From Aestuariivita sp. (GTDB lineage: Bacteria; Pseudomonadota; Alphaproteobacteria; Rhodobacterales; Rhodobacteraceae): a stretch of 64,000 bases of DNA. The notes below the pieces were generated by a model. That model did no database searches. It worked only from the letters and a program-made list of their open reading frames with translations, and had not been told where the DNA came from. The position numbers and the translations under genes are program-made. Numbering within the stretch: the first letter of the stretch is position 1; each line of letters opens with the position of its first letter. The DNA is taken from NCBI RefSeq assembly GCF_021404545.1, contig NZ_JAAWWD010000005.1, positions 1 to 64,000 of the forward strand. Direction: 5' to 3'. Of this stretch, positions 1 through 8,437 are shown piece by piece.

Positions 1-120
1 GATGAAGATAATCCCGCTCAACACACGCCTATCATCGACGCGCGGCTTGCCGTGGGACTTGGGAAAGAAGGGCTCAAGACGCGCCATCTGCGCATCCGTC
101 AGCCAGAATAGATCAGACAT
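1..120 (-). CDS. IS5-family transposase, N-terminal part
   Basis: The first 40 residues are visible and the rest lies off the left edge. The start MSDLFWLTDAQMARLEPFFP and the following short basic segment are typical of IS5-family (IS427-like) transposases with the DUF4096-type N-terminal domain. The catalytic DDE residues are not in view. The gene reads away from the restriction locus, so the IS inserted with its 5' end abutting the S-subunit gene. Confidence 0.75.
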   Translation of the reverse strand, partial: MSDLFWLTDAQMARLEPFFPKSHGKPRVDDRRVLSGIIFI

Positions 121-150
121 AGTCACCGCTCGTTTTTGAGCCGTGAATCA
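1..150 (-). mobile_element. End of an IS5-family insertion sequence (partial)
   Basis: The window opens inside an insertion sequence. Its transposase start codon is at 120, and about 30 bp later the reading frame of the neighbouring S subunit ends at a TGA (148-150) in the sequence TGATTCACGGCTC. That string is probably the terminal repeat of the IS. The exact boundary is inferred, because the other terminus and any target duplication lie outside the window. Confidence 0.55.
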
Positions 151-861
151 TGCTGCCAAAGGAAAATCAATGGGTCCTGACCCTAGGTGTGACAGTAGCA
201 AATCTGTGGCCGAAGAACCATCAGAATGCGCAACAGCGTCCATTTTCGCAATTCGGTTGAAAGCGGCTTCAACACGTTTCTGGAACCCATCAGATGGCAA
301 AAAAACAGGCATCGTCTTTAGGTTAACAAGGCTGATATATGGGTTGATCTGCTCTGTCTTTTGTCGATCAGCAAAGGACTGGCCCACTCGAGACGACAGA
401 TAGCAAGCCAAGTAAGCGGAATTAACTCCTTGGCGAGGCTTGAGAAGAGCAACGTCCTGATTAATCGCCAATGGGAAACTTGGCGCTTCTGTCCAAGGGT
501 AGGCTTGGCATATTCTACGTTTAATTGTGCATAGCACCGAACCCTTGGTGATACGTTGTCGGCTGAATTCACCCGCATACTGATCATTGGTAACACGTTT
601 CAACTTGTCTTCATGGAAACGGAGCGGCGAAACGCATTCGACCGTAGCAAAGGCTACATCACCCTGGGTGACGTTGTGCTTGTACGGTGTATGACCGGAA
701 GAGATATGGGATAGCAGATCAGATAGAGGATGAACTTCTGGCCTTTTCACAAGTTGGTCTAAGTAGCTCGCCATCGGATGCGCCGCGTAATCTGCGTCGA
801 GCCGTTTGACCGAGTTCATCACGCTGACGGAAACCAAACGGGCACGAAGCCCCTCCAACAA
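148..861 (-). pseudogene. Restriction-modification S (specificity) subunit, truncated by an IS
   Basis: This is a DNA-recognition subunit of a type I or type IIB restriction-modification system, which gives the methylase its target site. Residues about 45-215 resemble one target recognition domain of HsdS proteins (HISSGHTP near the start, FPLAINQDVALLKP in the middle, then a helical conserved segment). S subunits are usually 340 residues or more; this frame has 237 and stops at the IS end, so the C-terminal part is missing. The frame opens with TTG at 861, 5 nt after the methylase stop; an internal ATG at residue 15 is an alternative start. Confidence 0.6.
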
Positions 862-866
862 GTCGC

Positions 867-2891
867 TTAGGCGGCTTTCGTCGAAGGGGCGTCCCGAAAA
901 AAACTGAGGTTCTCCTTGCGGGCAAATTCCGTGAAAGCTTCTGCGATCCCGTCTTCGGTCAACCCATCATGGTTAAACAAATCATGGGCGACGACGAAAT
1001 GCCCATGGGTGTCACGCAAAAAGGTTCCATCCGGGTTCTTGCGATAGACCTTCCGCCCCGAGTTGTCGACGCTCTCGATCTGTTGATTGGCGAAGAAGAT
1101 GTCGTAATCCTCAACCTTCGGGCATAGCGCTCCCGCGTCAGCGTCATCGTTCCATTTCTGAACGAAAAGAACGCTGGTCTTGGTGTTCGTATGCGGTTTG
1201 AAGCTATTGAAATGAAGACCGACAACAGCAAGAATACGACACCGCTCCATTATGTATTCCCGTACTCGCTGATCTGACTAGTTGTTGAACCGACCTTGCG
1301 GCAGCACGACGGCCATACGTCCACCGGGTTTGAGAAAATCAAGGTTTCGCTCGATGAATAGCAAGTCACGGGGAACTGACGTTTCACGCCGTCCGTTGAC
1401 TTTTTCAGCCAAATCGTATGGTGCCAGCATATCCGACTGCTTAATGTCGCCCGCGAAGGGCGGGTTGGCCATCAGCACATCGAAGGCGAAGTTGCGGTAA
1501 TCCTTCTGCCGAGTGTTCTCACGCAACTTGCGCAACCGCCGCCAACCATCACCGTAGGTGTCCTGCCAGTCGTCCTGCTTCACCGTCTCGTCCCACTTGG
1601 TGAAGTCGAGCGTGTTCAGATGCAGTACATTGGTTTCGCCGTCACCCGCGATCAGGTTCAGGCAGCGAGAGACACGGACGCTTTTCTCATCGAAGTCGAT
1701 GGCAAACACATTATCGCGCACGTAATCAACACAGCGTGCGGGCTTTTCGTCCATGGTGAAGAGATGGCTTTCCTCTTTGCCCATGTCCTTAATGATCTGC
1801 CGCCAGACGTGGAACATGCTGTGCACCGTGAACCCCGCAGAGCCACAGGCGGTGTCGATCACGGTCTCGCCCTCCTGCGGGTTCATCATCTTCACACACA
1901 TGTCGATTACCCAGCGCGGGGTGAAATACTGACCCTTCTCGCCCTTGGACGATTTCGAGACCAAGTATTCAAAGGCGTCGTCGATCACGTCGAGGTTGGA
2001 GTTGAACAGCTTCCACTCTTCCAGAGACCCGACGCAGACTTGCAAGTGGTCAGGTGACAAGCGGATGCGTTCATCTTCGAGGAATACGCCTTCCCACTTT
2101 TTCTTCGCCTCGTCGAACAGGTTCTGGATCGCCTCCTTGAGCTGGGCGGCGGTGTTCTGGTTGCGGAAGCGCAGCGCGGTGCCCCGGCGGTGCGAGGTCA
2201 TCTCGTCATAGAGCTTGGTGAAGATCAGCTTGAAGACTTCCTCGAAGACATCGACCCCGGCATTGGCCAGCACTTCGTCTTCCATGTCTTCGATCAGATC
2301 GCGCAGGGACCGGGCAAACTTGCCTTCCTTCACGCGCTCGTCTTCGAGGTCGATTAGGGTCTGGATCGTCCACGGCTGATCCACCACCTGCTCAATGGTC
2401 TGATCGGCCCGAGGCAGCTCGTGGATCGGCATGAAGTAGTTGGGGTTCTTGCGGTGCCAGACCTCGGCCAGAATGCCGTCGCTCCATACCGCAAGGGGTG
2501 CGCCAGTCGCATGGGCGTAGGACCGAAGTTGTTCCTTCCCATCCTTATACTTCTTTTGCTTCACTTCGATGATGATGTAGGGGACAGTTGGGCGGTGTTC
2601 GTCAAAAACGACAATGTCTGCTCGTTTTGATGTGTCACGCCCAAACGTAATTGGGTATTCAACCGCAATTCGTGAAGGGCTATATCCCAGCCTTTCTATT
2701 AAGTGGGCGAGCCAAAGCTGGCGGTTCCTCTCTTCCGGCTTGAGTTGAACATCTTTTTCGCGAACAAGGCAATTTACATATTTAACCTGCTTGCCGCGCA
2801 ATTCTTTTTCGAAACTTCTTTGATCGAGAGCTGCATTCTCCGCCTCAGAAAACAGCACGTATTCATTGAATTCTGAGGCAACAACATTCAT
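867..2891 (-). pseudogene. Nuclease-methylase (BcgIA/HsdM-like), interrupted by an in-frame TAG
   Basis: This is an adenine-specific DNA methyltransferase with an N-terminal nuclease-like domain, similar in plan to type IIB BcgI A subunits. Residues 70-115 hold a PD-(D/E)xK pattern (Asp92; Glu109-Val-Lys111, as in HSDR_N domains). The methylase part has GQYFTP, the SAM motif DTACGSAGF and catalytic NPPF at 476-479. After residue 537 (GRFNN) the frame meets TAG at 1278-1280, then continues in the same frame as SDQRVREYIMERCRIL to 867, exactly where the family continues. One base change would restore a protein of about 674 residues. The downstream part could start at an ATG at 1250. Confidence 0.75.
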
Positions 2892-3075
2892 TCGCTCATC
2901 CCATTATTTTTCTTGGCACCGTTTTGATTTCTGGACAACGGTGGCTTCTTGCACACTTGTACTCTGCGTTGAGACAGCTTCTCAAGCGAACATCTCTCTG
3001 ACGCTCAAAATTTGCTGGATGGCACCCACCCGAAGTACGCGCATGGCGTGATTGTCGGATGGGCTTCGGTGGCAT

Positions 3076-3537
3076 CTAGTCCAACGAAATCAGGGAAACG
3101 CGTGTATACTCCGCCTCGATGTCGTAATCGGTACGGGCGACGTAGGTGCTCAGAACAAGCCCGCCTAAGGCGTTTCGCGCCCGAACAGTGCCAACCACCA
3201 GAAAACTACAGTCGCCCGTGCGGGACACGCTAATCGCCTGCGCCGGAAATTCTGCGCTGTCGGGGTCATTCAGGCGCTGCCTCACATGGACCACCGCCGC
3301 AGCATAAGCCAAACGCGAGGCGCTATCCGTATCGTTGCAATAGCGTTCTTGACCCGAAGGGCCATTCGCAACGAAAACGGTGATGAGCACTATCGCCCCG
3401 ATAATGAAGAGAAATGGCTTTTTGATAGGTTGCCAAGCCTGCTTCATCTCCTCTCGCGTTTTGCGGATGTCCTCAACAGTTTTCGCCTCTAGATCTTTCA
3501 TGCGCTCGTCAAAGCTCTTTTTGTCTTTAGTACTCAT
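3076..3537 (-). CDS. Hypothetical membrane-anchored protein
   Basis: I do not recognise this 153-residue protein. The N-terminus is charged and helical (residues 1-38, Lys/Glu-rich), followed by one membrane segment (about 41-57, FLFIIGAIVLITVFVA) and an outer domain of about 95 residues with two cysteines (in ERYCNDTDSAS and TGDCSFLV). The segment RQRLNDPDSAEF is a pattern often seen in small secreted domains of unknown function. The ATG at 3537 is chosen because GGAGG lies just before it; the frame itself is open to 3603. Confidence 0.6.
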   Translation of the reverse strand: MSTKDKKSFDERMKDLEAKTVEDIRKTREEMKQAWQPIKKPFLFIIGAIVLITVFVANGPSGQERYCNDTDSASRLAYAAAVVHVRQRLNDPDSAEFPAQAISVSRTGDCSFLVVGTVRARNALGGLVLSTYVARTDYDIEAEYTRVSLISLD

Positions 3538-3632
3538 CCGTTTCCTCCCAGACCAAAGCGGAACGTTATGGGCGCACCAAAGCCCACACATTGTTCGTAG
3601 CACGTATTGCCAAACCAGAACAAAACGTTCCT

Positions 3633-3959
3633 ATGGAAGTGTTCAGCATAAACTTGAGGAACCGGGCTGCTGGACTGGGCATCTCGAACGCGGAGGTCGC
3701 CCGGCGGAGCGGGTTGAGCGAACGGCGTTATGCACATTATGTCAGCGGGGACCGCGAACCTGACCTTGCCACCCTTATTCGGATTGCAAATGCGCTTGCT
3801 GCAACGCCGAACCAATTGCTGAGGCTGGAAGACGCACCGCAGCGTTCGGCGCATGACGTGTTGACCCAACGCATATTGTCCGCCGCGCAAGGCATTTCGG
3901 AAACCACGCTTGAAGTGGTCGCGGTGCAGATCGAGGCACTGGCCGGGAAGCAGATGTAG
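3633..3959 (+). CDS. XRE-family HTH transcriptional regulator
   Basis: A 108-residue DNA-binding protein with a Cro/CI-type helix-turn-helix at about residues 8-62 (LGISNAEVARRSGLSERRYA, then an Ala/Leu-rich helix ending ATPNQLL). It probably regulates genes of the element, perhaps the recombinase that converges on it 20 bp downstream. The ATG at 3633 places the HTH at the usual distance from the N-terminus; the frame stays open to 3591 but that stretch adds nothing recognisable. The C-terminal 40 residues are helical and not assigned. Confidence 0.75.
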   Translation: MEVFSINLRNRAAGLGISNAEVARRSGLSERRYAHYVSGDREPDLATLIRIANALAATPNQLLRLEDAPQRSAHDVLTQRILSAAQGISETTLEVVAVQIEALAGKQM

Positions 3960-3979
3960 CGCCACCGTCCCGGCCTTGG

Positions 3980-4951
3980 TCACAACAGCACCCCTGCCGC
4001 GTTCCCGTCGAACATTTCCCCATCCCGCACGTAACGGCTCAGCATCGTGTCTGAGGCATGTCCAGTTTGCGCCCGTACCTTGTATGTCGGCACCCCGGCT
4101 TTGATGGCGCTGGTGGCAAGGCCAGCCCGTAGGCTATGGCCGCTGTAGCCATCGGACGCGATCCCGGCCCGGCAAACTCGGTCCCGCAGTATCGTGGAAA
4201 CAGCATCGCTGCGCAGGCGGTCGGGCGAGACATTGCCGTGACGATCAACCGGACGAAACAGGGGGCCAGTGTCATCTGCCAGAACATCACTCCACGCAGT
4301 CAGGGCGGCGACAGGGCAATGGCGGGTTCGGCCAAGTGGGATACCGATTTTGCGGCCTTGGCCTGTTTGGTCAGTTTTTGACTGGCGCAGGGTTAGGATC
4401 AGGCCTTCGCGCACCTCGTCGATTTCAGCGTGATCAAGCCCAACCAGTTCCGAGCAGCGAAAGCCCCCGGCCCAGCCAATCAGCAACAAGGCGCGGTCGC
4501 GGTGGTCGCGGGGCGTGCTGCCCATTGCGTCAAGGACCAGAAACAGGTCTTCGCGCAGTAATGGCTTGGCCTGATCCTGTGCGGTGCCTTTGACCCGCTT
4601 GATCCCACGCATCGTGGCCCGCACGACCTCACTTTGACATGGGTTGGACCAGTCGTTCGCGGCATGCACCTTGCTCAGGGTTGCGACACGCCGCGCAAGA
4701 CTGGACGGGGCCAGCGCATCGGCATGGTCGGCCAGATAGCGGGCGACCAATTCCGGCGTGGCGGGCAGAGTGCCGCCCCAAGCCGTGTAATGCGCGAGGT
4801 CGGAGCGATAGGCCTTGCGGGTGTTCTCAGAAATGCTGGCGCGTATGAAAGCTTCCGCTGCCTCGGACAGCGCATTCGGGCGTGCAAGAGCGGCATTTGT
4901 GGGTCGTGATAAGAGGATGTTATCCCGGTGTAGGGCCAAATGATCAGTCAT
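3980..4951 (-). CDS. Tyrosine recombinase (site-specific integrase)
   Basis: An integrase of about 323 residues. The N-terminal half (SAM-like core-binding fold) holds ISENTRKAYRSDLAHYTAW. The catalytic half shows the expected residues: Arg in GGFRCSELVGL, Lys in QSKTDQTG, HSLRAGLAT (His-x-x-Arg), GHASDTML (His) and the nucleophile Tyr in SRYVRDG. The start at 4951 overlaps the end of the upstream 357-residue gene and has GGAGG at good spacing, so the two are translationally coupled. It differs from the tRNA-proximal integrase and probably belongs to a separate element. Confidence 0.9.
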   Translation of the reverse strand: MTDHLALHRDNILLSRPTNAALARPNALSEAAEAFIRASISENTRKAYRSDLAHYTAWGGTLPATPELVARYLADHADALAPSSLARRVATLSKVHAANDWSNPCQSEVVRATMRGIKRVKGTAQDQAKPLLREDLFLVLDAMGSTPRDHRDRALLLIGWAGGFRCSELVGLDHAEIDEVREGLILTLRQSKTDQTGQGRKIGIPLGRTRHCPVAALTAWSDVLADDTGPLFRPVDRHGNVSPDRLRSDAVSTILRDRVCRAGIASDGYSGHSLRAGLATSAIKAGVPTYKVRAQTGHASDTMLSRYVRDGEMFDGNAAGVLL

Positions 4952-6017
4952 TACGCTGGCCCTCCATGATTTCAATGCGGCAAGCGTTGAGTTCGGGGAT
5001 CGCGTCTCGCATCAGTTTCAGCAGCCTATCTGCTTTCTCAATCTCGATCCCCAGGCATTCCCGCTCCATCTGGGATCGCAGCCTTTGGCCCTTCTGCCCA
5101 TCCAGACGGTTGCGGAGCAGACCGCTTTCCACCCGAAACACCGCCTCACCCAAAAGCCGCGTTCTGCCTGCGTATGGAAATGTAACCCGCGCATACCGGG
5201 CCACATCGCTTTTGCCAGCCATCAGGCGGCGGATGGCCGCTTTGCCTTCACGGGTGAACATGTCCAGCGCCCAACCGGGTATGCCCGCGATTTCAACCTC
5301 ATCCGGCATCTGGTCATCAGGGTTGGGCTGCCTCAGCCCGTTCTCTTGGGTCAGCAATCCCACCAAAAGCGGCAACATCGTGCGCGTGCGGGTCCAACCT
5401 TCGATCACCAACCATGAAACGGAGGGAGCAACGCCTAACGCATAAGTCAGCCTTGCTGCCACTTTATGCAGGGGCGAATTGCAATTAACTGCAAACATAT
5501 CGGCGGCAACGCATCTTGTAGTGGTATCGCCACATCCCGCCACGACCCCCAGAAGTTGGCGCTCGGACATCGCGGCCAGCTTCTGCGTCAATCCGGCGAT
5601 CATGGGATGGTCGGTCAGCACACACAGCAGATCATCGGCGGCCCGGTTCTTGGCGGATCGTGCAAGATCAGTAGCCAACCCCATCGCTACGCGGGCCTCA
5701 CCGCCGAACCCGCGCCGGAAGGTTTTTCCACGCTGGGCGATAGTGACCTGACCGACCAGCGGCAGATTGGCCAGTCCAATGTCTTCAAAGGCGATGACGC
5801 CCAACCTGCGCCAGAACCGGGTGGGGTCAGTCATCATCAGCGAGGATACCGCCAGCTGGGTGGGCGGAACATCGCCCCTGCGGATCGCCTTTTGCAATAA
5901 GCTGGCGGCTATCCACGGCGACATGGGTGGCGGGGGTATCAGCCCCTTGATCGGCCAAGTCTGGGCACGTTCGACCAGCAGACCTGCGAAGCGTTCGGGT
6001 GGTGAAATCGGTGGCAT
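4944..6017 (-). CDS. Unknown protein resembling the C-terminal part of MgsA/RarA
   Basis: A 357-residue protein without an obvious ATPase domain. Residues 40-84 (SLLQKAIRRGD, then DPTRFWRRLGVIAFEDIGLAN) closely resemble the helical segment that follows the AAA+ module in MgsA/RarA and clamp-loader-like proteins, where the motif is of the type RRL-x4-EDVGLAD. No Walker A or B is present. A strong GGAGGAG ribosome site precedes the ATG at 6017. The gene is coupled to the recombinase downstream, so a role in replication- or recombination-linked steps of the element is possible. This is inference from one motif. Confidence 0.55.
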   Translation of the reverse strand: MPPISPPERFAGLLVERAQTWPIKGLIPPPPMSPWIAASLLQKAIRRGDVPPTQLAVSSLMMTDPTRFWRRLGVIAFEDIGLANLPLVGQVTIAQRGKTFRRGFGGEARVAMGLATDLARSAKNRAADDLLCVLTDHPMIAGLTQKLAAMSERQLLGVVAGCGDTTTRCVAADMFAVNCNSPLHKVAARLTYALGVAPSVSWLVIEGWTRTRTMLPLLVGLLTQENGLRQPNPDDQMPDEVEIAGIPGWALDMFTREGKAAIRRLMAGKSDVARYARVTFPYAGRTRLLGEAVFRVESGLLRNRLDGQKGQRLRSQMERECLGIEIEKADRLLKLMRDAIPELNACRIEIMEGQRND

Positions 6018-6899
6018 AAGCTCCTCCTTTAGCGGGAGCTGGAACGGTGATGCCCTCGTTCGTCGTATCTGCTAGCGCAGTGCAGGGAAGAAAAATGCGT
6101 AAAAAAACGGACATAAATTCCGTAAGAAATTCGTCGAAAAATTCGCCGGTTTATCATTCTGGTGTGTCGGTCAGGGATGCACCGACTGCGGAATTTACGA
6201 ACGCGGTTGCCGTTTTCCGAAATGTCCCCATGCAGCCTGCGGTTTTCAACGGCTTCGGGCAGTAGAGTTATGCTTCTTTGTCTCTGGCCTTTGCGCTGGC
6301 AAGTGCGGCTTCCGAAGATTGAAACCATCGTACAGTGTCTCTGCCACAAGAACCCAGGCGCATTTCCACATTTGGTCCTATGCTCCCCCAGACCTCCCCC
6401 GCGGCAAAATTCAGAGGTGCCAATCCGTTGATCGGGGTAAAACCGCAGAAAATGTAAGCTTTCGGGGTCCATTCACCTCGGAACGTATTCTGGACCGGGG
6501 TTCGAGACACTAACAACCGAGCTGTCTTTCAAACTGTCCCGAGGACAGCTTCGCCAGTACTTGGGATTGTTTCGTTTCCCATCGAGCAAATCGGTCTCAC
6601 CAACCTATCTGGGTGTAGTCACGACGTGGGCTCGACAGCCCCTAGATGCAGCCAATATCATAACTGTGAAAGCCGTAGAATTGGCGCAAACCTTCAGGAC
6701 TGCAACGCCAAAATTGCTCGTCTGTGCAAGTCACTGATTTTTACACCTCTTCTCAACTAATTGAAATACAGCCAATAAAGCGACTTCATAGCGGCTTCTA
6801 GAGTTATGGGTGGTGCAAACTCTGTACCACCTTGATGTGCAGTGGATTGCCTAACTGACGCGTCGGCCACATGCTTAAGCCGAACACGGAGATCGTTAC
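6018..6899. other. 882-bp stretch without a convincing gene
   Basis: The left part should hold the promoter of the 6017-3980 operon. In the rest, short open frames exist on both strands (for example a minus frame at 6268-6516 opening with TTG, and a plus frame of about 100 codons ending near 6738 without a good start), but none shows a recognisable domain or ribosome site. The right end is the leader of the HTH-reverse transcriptase pair and contains the hairpin at 6809-6831. An RNA gene serving the reverse transcriptase could lie here, but none can be proved by eye. Confidence 0.5.
6809..6831 (+). other. Hairpin in the leader of the HTH-RT operon
   Basis: GGTGGTGC, a 7-nt loop and GTACCACC form an 8-bp stem with one G-T pair, 69 bp before the HTH gene. 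It has no T-run, so it is not an obvious terminator. It could be a regulator site or part of a structured RNA. Confidence 0.4.
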
Positions 6900-7130
6900 A
6901 TGAACAACATTGAACGCGCCTTGAACCAGCTATCCAATCCCCCCCTGCGCAAGACTGATTTCGTTTCAGTCGCTGAAGCAGCAGTAATCTTGAACAAATC
7001 CGTTCGCACCGTTCGATATTGGGAAAAGGCCGGGCTGATGCCCGCAAGAAAGCGGTTCGGGAAACAGCTGATGTACAAGCGGCAGGATGTTCTAGAGTTG
7101 GCGCCTGGTTGCGAGCAAACCGATGCTTGA
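6900..7130 (+). CDS. MerR-like/excisionase-type HTH protein
   Basis: A 76-residue protein that is essentially one winged helix-turn-helix: residues 20-66 read FVSVAEAAVILNKSVRTVRY and then a WEKAGLMPARKR wing, typical of MerR/HTH_17 domains. It has no effector domain. It overlaps the reverse transcriptase start by 8 nt, so the two are co-translated and probably act together. It may repress its own operon, act as an excisionase-like factor for the element, or guide the RT complex. GGAG precedes the ATG at about 10 nt. Confidence 0.75.
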   Translation: MNNIERALNQLSNPPLRKTDFVSVAEAAVILNKSVRTVRYWEKAGLMPARKRFGKQLMYKRQDVLELAPGCEQTDA

Positions 7131-8430
7131 TGCGCCCGCCCCGATTGATGCCCTGTTCGTACTGCAAAACGAAAAAGCGTGGCGTCGAGCACTTCACCGG
7201 GACCAAGTTCGCTACAACAAGAATCTCGGTCAGCTACACAAAGCGATTGCTGAAGGCGATCTGGCCAAGGTGGCGGAATATCAAGATTGGTTACTGACCT
7301 CCCCCAGCGCAAAACGGGTAGCCATTGCTCAGTTGCTGCAAGCTGGCAAAGACGTAAACGTCTGGACCTATGGTGATGTGAAAGCGCTGGCCGAAACTGT
7401 CACGGTACATGAGGCCATGGATGAGCCTGTTCGCTTGTTTACCAAAGAGAAAACCTCGAAAACAGGCTATAGGACAATTTTCTCATTTGGGGATCGGCAT
7501 CGGGTCGCGCAGCGGTTGCTGGCGAATGTGATCCAAGCGCATACGACGAAACAGCGTTTTCAGCTCTTCGATGCTGGGGTCCCCAAGGCCATAACGCGGG
7601 CTCTTTCCTTGATTAAAGCGGGCAACGTATGGCTCGCGCATCTGGATATCAAAGATTTCTACCCGTCCTTCACAATCAAAGGACTTTCGACCTTCGTACC
7701 GCTGCCGCAAACAGTGGTAGAAGCCGCCCTCACCGGGCGGAACATGGTGCTGGAGTGTGCACTACTACCTGAGGGGTTATCCCCACTATACTTAATCGAG
7801 GAAGCCCGCCGGGGCTTGCCACAAGGGGCGTCATCTTCGCCTGCAATCTCTCACCTGTGCGTATCACAGTTGGTACTGGATGTCGCGACCCTTGAGCATC
7901 TTTTTAACTACGCAGATGATTTCCTGCTTGTGGCGACAACACAGGCCGAACTGGAACATCGGATAGCAGCGTTGATGGATGCGGTTGGCAATCTTCCCGG
8001 CGGGCAATTCGAGCTATCGTTCAAGTGCGCCACCCATGTGAGCGAGGGGGTAGACTTTCTCGGACATCACCTCGTTATGCGTGACGGGGTACCAGTCGCG
8101 GAGCCAACCGAGGCGAACATGATGCGGCTGTTCAAACGTCTCCACGAGATTGATGAACGGTTTGGCGTCTACAATCACACGGGAGAGCAAGTGTGTCCGG
8201 ATGCAGTGTTGCAGAGTTGTGCAGATAAGTTCGCGTTGTATGAAGGCTGGCGGGCCGCATTTCAGGCCTGTGATCCAAACACCGAAGCGTGGGCAAGCAT
8301 CGAACTGGTTCCAACGCAAATTGTCGAGAGTATTTCAGGCATGGGGTTAGAGGGCGAAATACCGCTCCCACAGTCATCCCCAACCGCACAGCAGGGCCGG
8401 AAATTCTACTACTACAAATGGTTCGGCTAA
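7123..8430 (+). CDS. Reverse transcriptase of unassigned class
   Basis: A 435-residue RNA-directed DNA polymerase. Motifs in order: KTGYRTIFSFGDRHRVAQR (114-132, fingers), LDIKDFYPSF (174-183, motif A with Asp175), RRGLPQGASSSPAIS (229-243, motif B), FNYADDFLLVA (261-271, motif C with catalytic Asp265-Asp266) and DFLGHHLV (311-318, motif E). There is no group II maturase, HNH or endonuclease domain, and no retron-like VTG motif was seen. The first 100 residues and the 110-residue tail (ending KFYYYKWFG) are unassigned. The HTH partner and the location beside integrases fit a stand-alone RT, such as a defence RT, rather than an intron. Confidence 0.9.
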   Translation: MLDAPAPIDALFVLQNEKAWRRALHRDQVRYNKNLGQLHKAIAEGDLAKVAEYQDWLLTSPSAKRVAIAQLLQAGKDVNVWTYGDVKALAETVTVHEAMDEPVRLFTKEKTSKTGYRTIFSFGDRHRVAQRLLANVIQAHTTKQRFQLFDAGVPKAITRALSLIKAGNVWLAHLDIKDFYPSFTIKGLSTFVPLPQTVVEAALTGRNMVLECALLPEGLSPLYLIEEARRGLPQGASSSPAISHLCVSQLVLDVATLEHLFNYADDFLLVATTQAELEHRIAALMDAVGNLPGGQFELSFKCATHVSEGVDFLGHHLVMRDGVPVAEPTEANMMRLFKRLHEIDERFGVYNHTGEQVCPDAVLQSCADKFALYEGWRAAFQACDPNTEAWASIELVPTQIVESISGMGLEGEIPLPQSSPTAQQGRKFYYYKWFG

Positions 8431-8437
8431 CGCGCGT

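Noticed and set aside
1278-1280. TAG as programmed recoding (pyrrolysine or readthrough) in the methylase
   Set aside because: No pyrrolysine genes are seen, the position is not catalytic in the family, and the partner S gene is also broken, so a simple nonsense mutation is more likely.
6268-6516. 82-aa minus-strand frame in the empty region
   Set aside because: Starts with TTG, has no ribosome site and no recognisable domain; an overlapping plus frame is equally open, so neither is supported.
6018-6899. Possible retron ncRNA or DGR template repeat upstream of the reverse transcriptase
   Set aside because: No long inverted repeat framing a msr-msd-like fold and no near-duplicate of a coding segment was found by eye; only an 8-bp hairpin. 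Left as open rather than annotated.
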